From the NCBI RefSeq assembly GCF_016086655.4, contig NC_052131.2:13127940-13191939 (forward strand): DNA of 64,000 bases. Direction: 5' to 3'. This DNA comes from Lepeophtheirus salmonis. Lineage: Eukaryota; Arthropoda; Copepoda; Siphonostomatoida; Caligidae. A program made the position numbers and the translations under genes. How positions within the stretch are numbered: position 1 is the first letter of the stretch; each line of letters opens with the position of its first letter. Under the pieces are notes generated by a model. The model saw nothing but the letters and a program-made list of their open reading frames with translations. It made no database searches and was not told where the DNA came from. Positions 61,600-64,000 of this stretch are shown here, in pieces.

Positions 61600-62310
61600 T
61601 GAAGGTCTCAATTGAAGAAATTTACCATATTTCTATCTGCAAATCTCTGCTCAATAAAAAAAAATCCATTTATGAAATGCATTGTGGCGATGAAAAATGG
61701 ATCACATACGCCAATGTTAAGGTACAGCGATTGTAGATGAAAGCCAACAGATCGGCTCAGACCGTGGCCAAGCCAGAAATGACTGCCAGGAAGGTGATGC
61801 TATGTGTTTGGTGGGATTGGCTGGGAATAATCTACTATTGGTGGAATTTTGCTTTTTACTGTCAACAATTCCACAATTTTAAGCTGGCAATCGAAGAGAA
61901 GCGACCATTATAGGTGAATAAGAGAGGAATCGTTTTTCATCAAGACAACGCCAGGCTGCACAGATCTTTGATGACGCGCCAGAAGCTCTGGGAGCTCGGA
62001 TGGCAAGTTTTTATTAATTCACTCTACACTCCAGATCTGGCACTAAGTACTAACACCTGTTTCTATCTATGGACAACACGCTTGGCGGTACACATTTGGT
62101 CTCAATAGAGGCCTGTAAAAATTGGTTGCACAAGTTTTTGGCCAATAGGGACTAGGGTTTCTACAAGATGGGTATTATGAAGGAGGATTATCGTGGACTA
62201 CAAGTCATCAAACAGAACGACCCATAATTGGCTTTAATCGGATGATTATAACTCTTGTCATTAAACATTGAAATAAAGTGAAAACTACGAAATTACTTTT
62301 TTATTAACCT
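61600..62310 (+). mobile_element. Mariner element, 5'-truncated, 3' end present
   Basis: The 3' end is a terminal repeat: read inward from 62310 the minus strand begins GGTTAATAAAAAAGTAATTT, close to the ends of the cecropia/Hsmar1 type of mariner (TTAGGTTGGTGCAAAAGTAATT), and TA follows at 62311-62312. The transposase begins abruptly about one third of the way in, so the 5' terminal repeat and DNA-binding domain are lost. Confidence 0.8.
61609..62225 (+). pseudogene. Mariner transposase catalytic region, broken
   Basis: The frame reads HISICKSLLNKKKSIYEMHC, then GDEKWITY with the first catalytic Asp at 61689-61691, TVAKPEMTARKVMLCVWWDW (about 61768), and after a stop KRGIVFHQDNARLHRSLMTR with the second Asp at 61944-61946. 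The third block is TPDLALSTNTCF, where the expected Asp of PSDY is Thr (62049-62051). Stops occur at 61734 and 61911. Beyond 62108 the tail is out of frame (RPVKIGCTSFWP and so on). Two of three catalytic Asp are kept, but the missing third and the stops make it inactive. Confidence 0.85.
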
Positions 62311-62312
62311 AT

Positions 62313-64000
62313 TTTTTCGTACATCAGAAAAAAATTAATAATTTCGTCAATGGGTCGAAAAAGGGAAATAAGCTCCATTACATATAGCAATAATGGTTAT
62401 TTTTTATTTATTTTTTGTTTATTTTTGTTTGTTTTTATGTTAAATAACTAATTTACAGACATTTTTTACAACAAGAGCAGTGTCGATGCAGCTTATATAA
62501 AGGACTTTTTAAATGAAAATTAAAAGAGTTTAAAAAGTGAAGAGGAATCCGAGTTTGTGAATTAGACTACAAAAAATGACTTTGATTATGGGCATAATAA
62601 ATTAATTTCATGGGCTGGGATAATTTAACAAATATTATCAATAAACTTTTTTATTTTAATAATTAGTAATATCATAAGAGTTTGTGCCATTTGGCTCTAG
62701 ACAACCTTCATATATATATATTTTAAAGTTATCATTGTCAAGTTATCTTTTTTCTTAATTATTCTTATAACTTATTTTAATGGCGCAATAAGAAAATTTG
62801 ATACACAACCATGGCATGCAAATGAAAAACAAAACCAAAAATTAATTATCTTTTATGCATTGCACATGTCTTAATGTCCATTAAATAAACCTTTAAAAAA
62901 TCCACAACTATTACTTGTGAATTATGATGCATCTATTATACTTTATAATATTTATGTGTATATACATATATGAACATTTTAATACTTTCTAAAAAATAAG
63001 TATAAAAAGTTTCTCTTTTTCTGTTGTTGTTTTTTTTTTACCATAAAAGATTTATAATATTATGTTGTTTATTTTTTCTACCAGGAGTAGTAAAAAAGAA
63101 TCATGTGTATGAGCTTATACAATGGTTTTTAAAGCTTTAAGTAAGTAATTCTTTATGATATAAAACAGTTAATTTTACGCTTTGATGAAAGCTACAGTTT
63201 TTTTTTAATAACTTCCCTATAAATATTTCCATTATATAACTATACAATTTTGTAGAGTAGGATCTCTACCTATAAATTTTATAACCATACTTGATCATTG
63301 AAAACACATAAATATTTTAAATCTCAAATTGAGTATTTTTAAAAACATGTTTCAAATTATTAATATTTTTGAAATAAAGTAGCTTGAAGATGCTAATTTA
63401 AAAAATGAATTTGACATTATAATTATTTCTGTTGCAGGAACAATGGAGGATTTATGAGCAAGTTAAATAATATATAAATTATTTAAATATTTAAACTGCT
63501 ATAATAAACAAAGTGCCTCAGCTAGTTATTGTCTATTTTTATTATTTATTCTTTGTAGTTTCAATATTACTGTCTACGAATTGCAAAAAAAGTTATGGCT
63601 TCTCTTTCTAAAGCTGAATATGGCCATTTAATTTTTTGGGCTAATTTCAATATGAAGTTGCGACAATATATTAATTTTAATTATAAGAAAATTATAATCC
63701 ACTTTGTTAATATAAGAAAGCAACTTAGTCATTGTTAAACGGTAACATAAATTGGGAAATAGCCATTGATATTTAATTATTTTCCGTCAAATTTTGTTTC
63801 ATTTTTCATATATTTCATATTTGAACTACGCAAAATGTTTCTTCTTTCTGACATTCTCAATGGTGATTGTTAAATTTTTGATCATGCTTGAATTATCAAT
63901 TTTTTGGTTATTAACTGTTTCCTATTGTTCTGCGTTAGAATTTATTCAGGTAATATCTTTAGTTACTTACTATTGCAACCTCCTACTAAAATTAGCCAAA
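62313..64000. other. AT-rich stretch, nothing recognised
   Basis: No gene, RNA or element was identified up to the end of the window. Confidence 0.5.

Overview
The window looks like AT-rich, repeat-dominated, gene-poor eukaryotic DNA, most likely from an arthropod. A copepod such as a sea louse would fit, because several divergent Tc1/mariner (maT-like) families of the kind reported to be abundant there are packed together; that placement is an inference, not a proof. No long open reading frame, operon, Shine-Dalgarno pattern or intact host gene is visible. Nearly every recognisable coding stretch is a broken transposon.

Layout. 0.5-4.5 kb: a decayed non-LTR retrotransposon with endonuclease, reverse transcriptase (FADD box), RNase H and a C-terminal zinc motif, all on +. 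6.7 kb: Tc1-like tail (-). 9.0-9.9 kb: P-element/THAP-type transposase (-) with two short introns still recognisable. 13.7-14.4 kb: internally deleted Tc1/mariner (-). 17.3 kb: perfect 32-bp hairpin. 18.45-19.73 kb: full-length mariner (+) with an internal micro-inversion. 19.8 kb: THAP-domain fragment (+). 20.3-20.6 kb: unrecognised reading frame (-). 24.6-25.6 kb: TIR-bounded Tc1-like element (-) carrying an extra 98-codon open frame. 30.7 kb: Tc1 N-terminal piece (+). 33.6-34.4 kb: TTAA-flanked piggyBac-like element with repeated palindromes. 35.2 kb and 37.9-38.4 kb: Tc1 relics. 41.4-43.8 kb: two diverged copies of one repeat in opposite orientation, one joined to a Tc1 tail. 44.5-44.9 kb: a diverged copy of the 3' third of nuclear 18S rRNA (+). 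45.5 kb: MITE-like element with a second copy at 22.6 kb. 46.7-48.2 kb: mariner N-terminal piece and Tc1 C-terminal two thirds (both -). 50.3-50.8, 54.1, 56.4, 58.1 and 61.6-62.3 kb: further Tc1/mariner pieces. 54.55 kb: a 36-bp unit repeated exactly three times.

The pieces do not form a pathway. They are successive insertions of cut-and-paste transposons (Tc1/mariner, P, piggyBac) and one LINE, later deleted, inverted and mutated. Every transposase seen has stops, frameshifts or lost catalytic residues, so activity from this locus is unlikely. The stretches between them are 70-80 % AT by eye, with microsatellites and homopolymers but no recognisable genes. I did not find a convincing new biological system. 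The best leads are the 18S rRNA relic, the micro-inversion over a catalytic motif, the intron-bearing P-like relic, the open frame inside the Tc1-like element, and the piggyBac palindromes.
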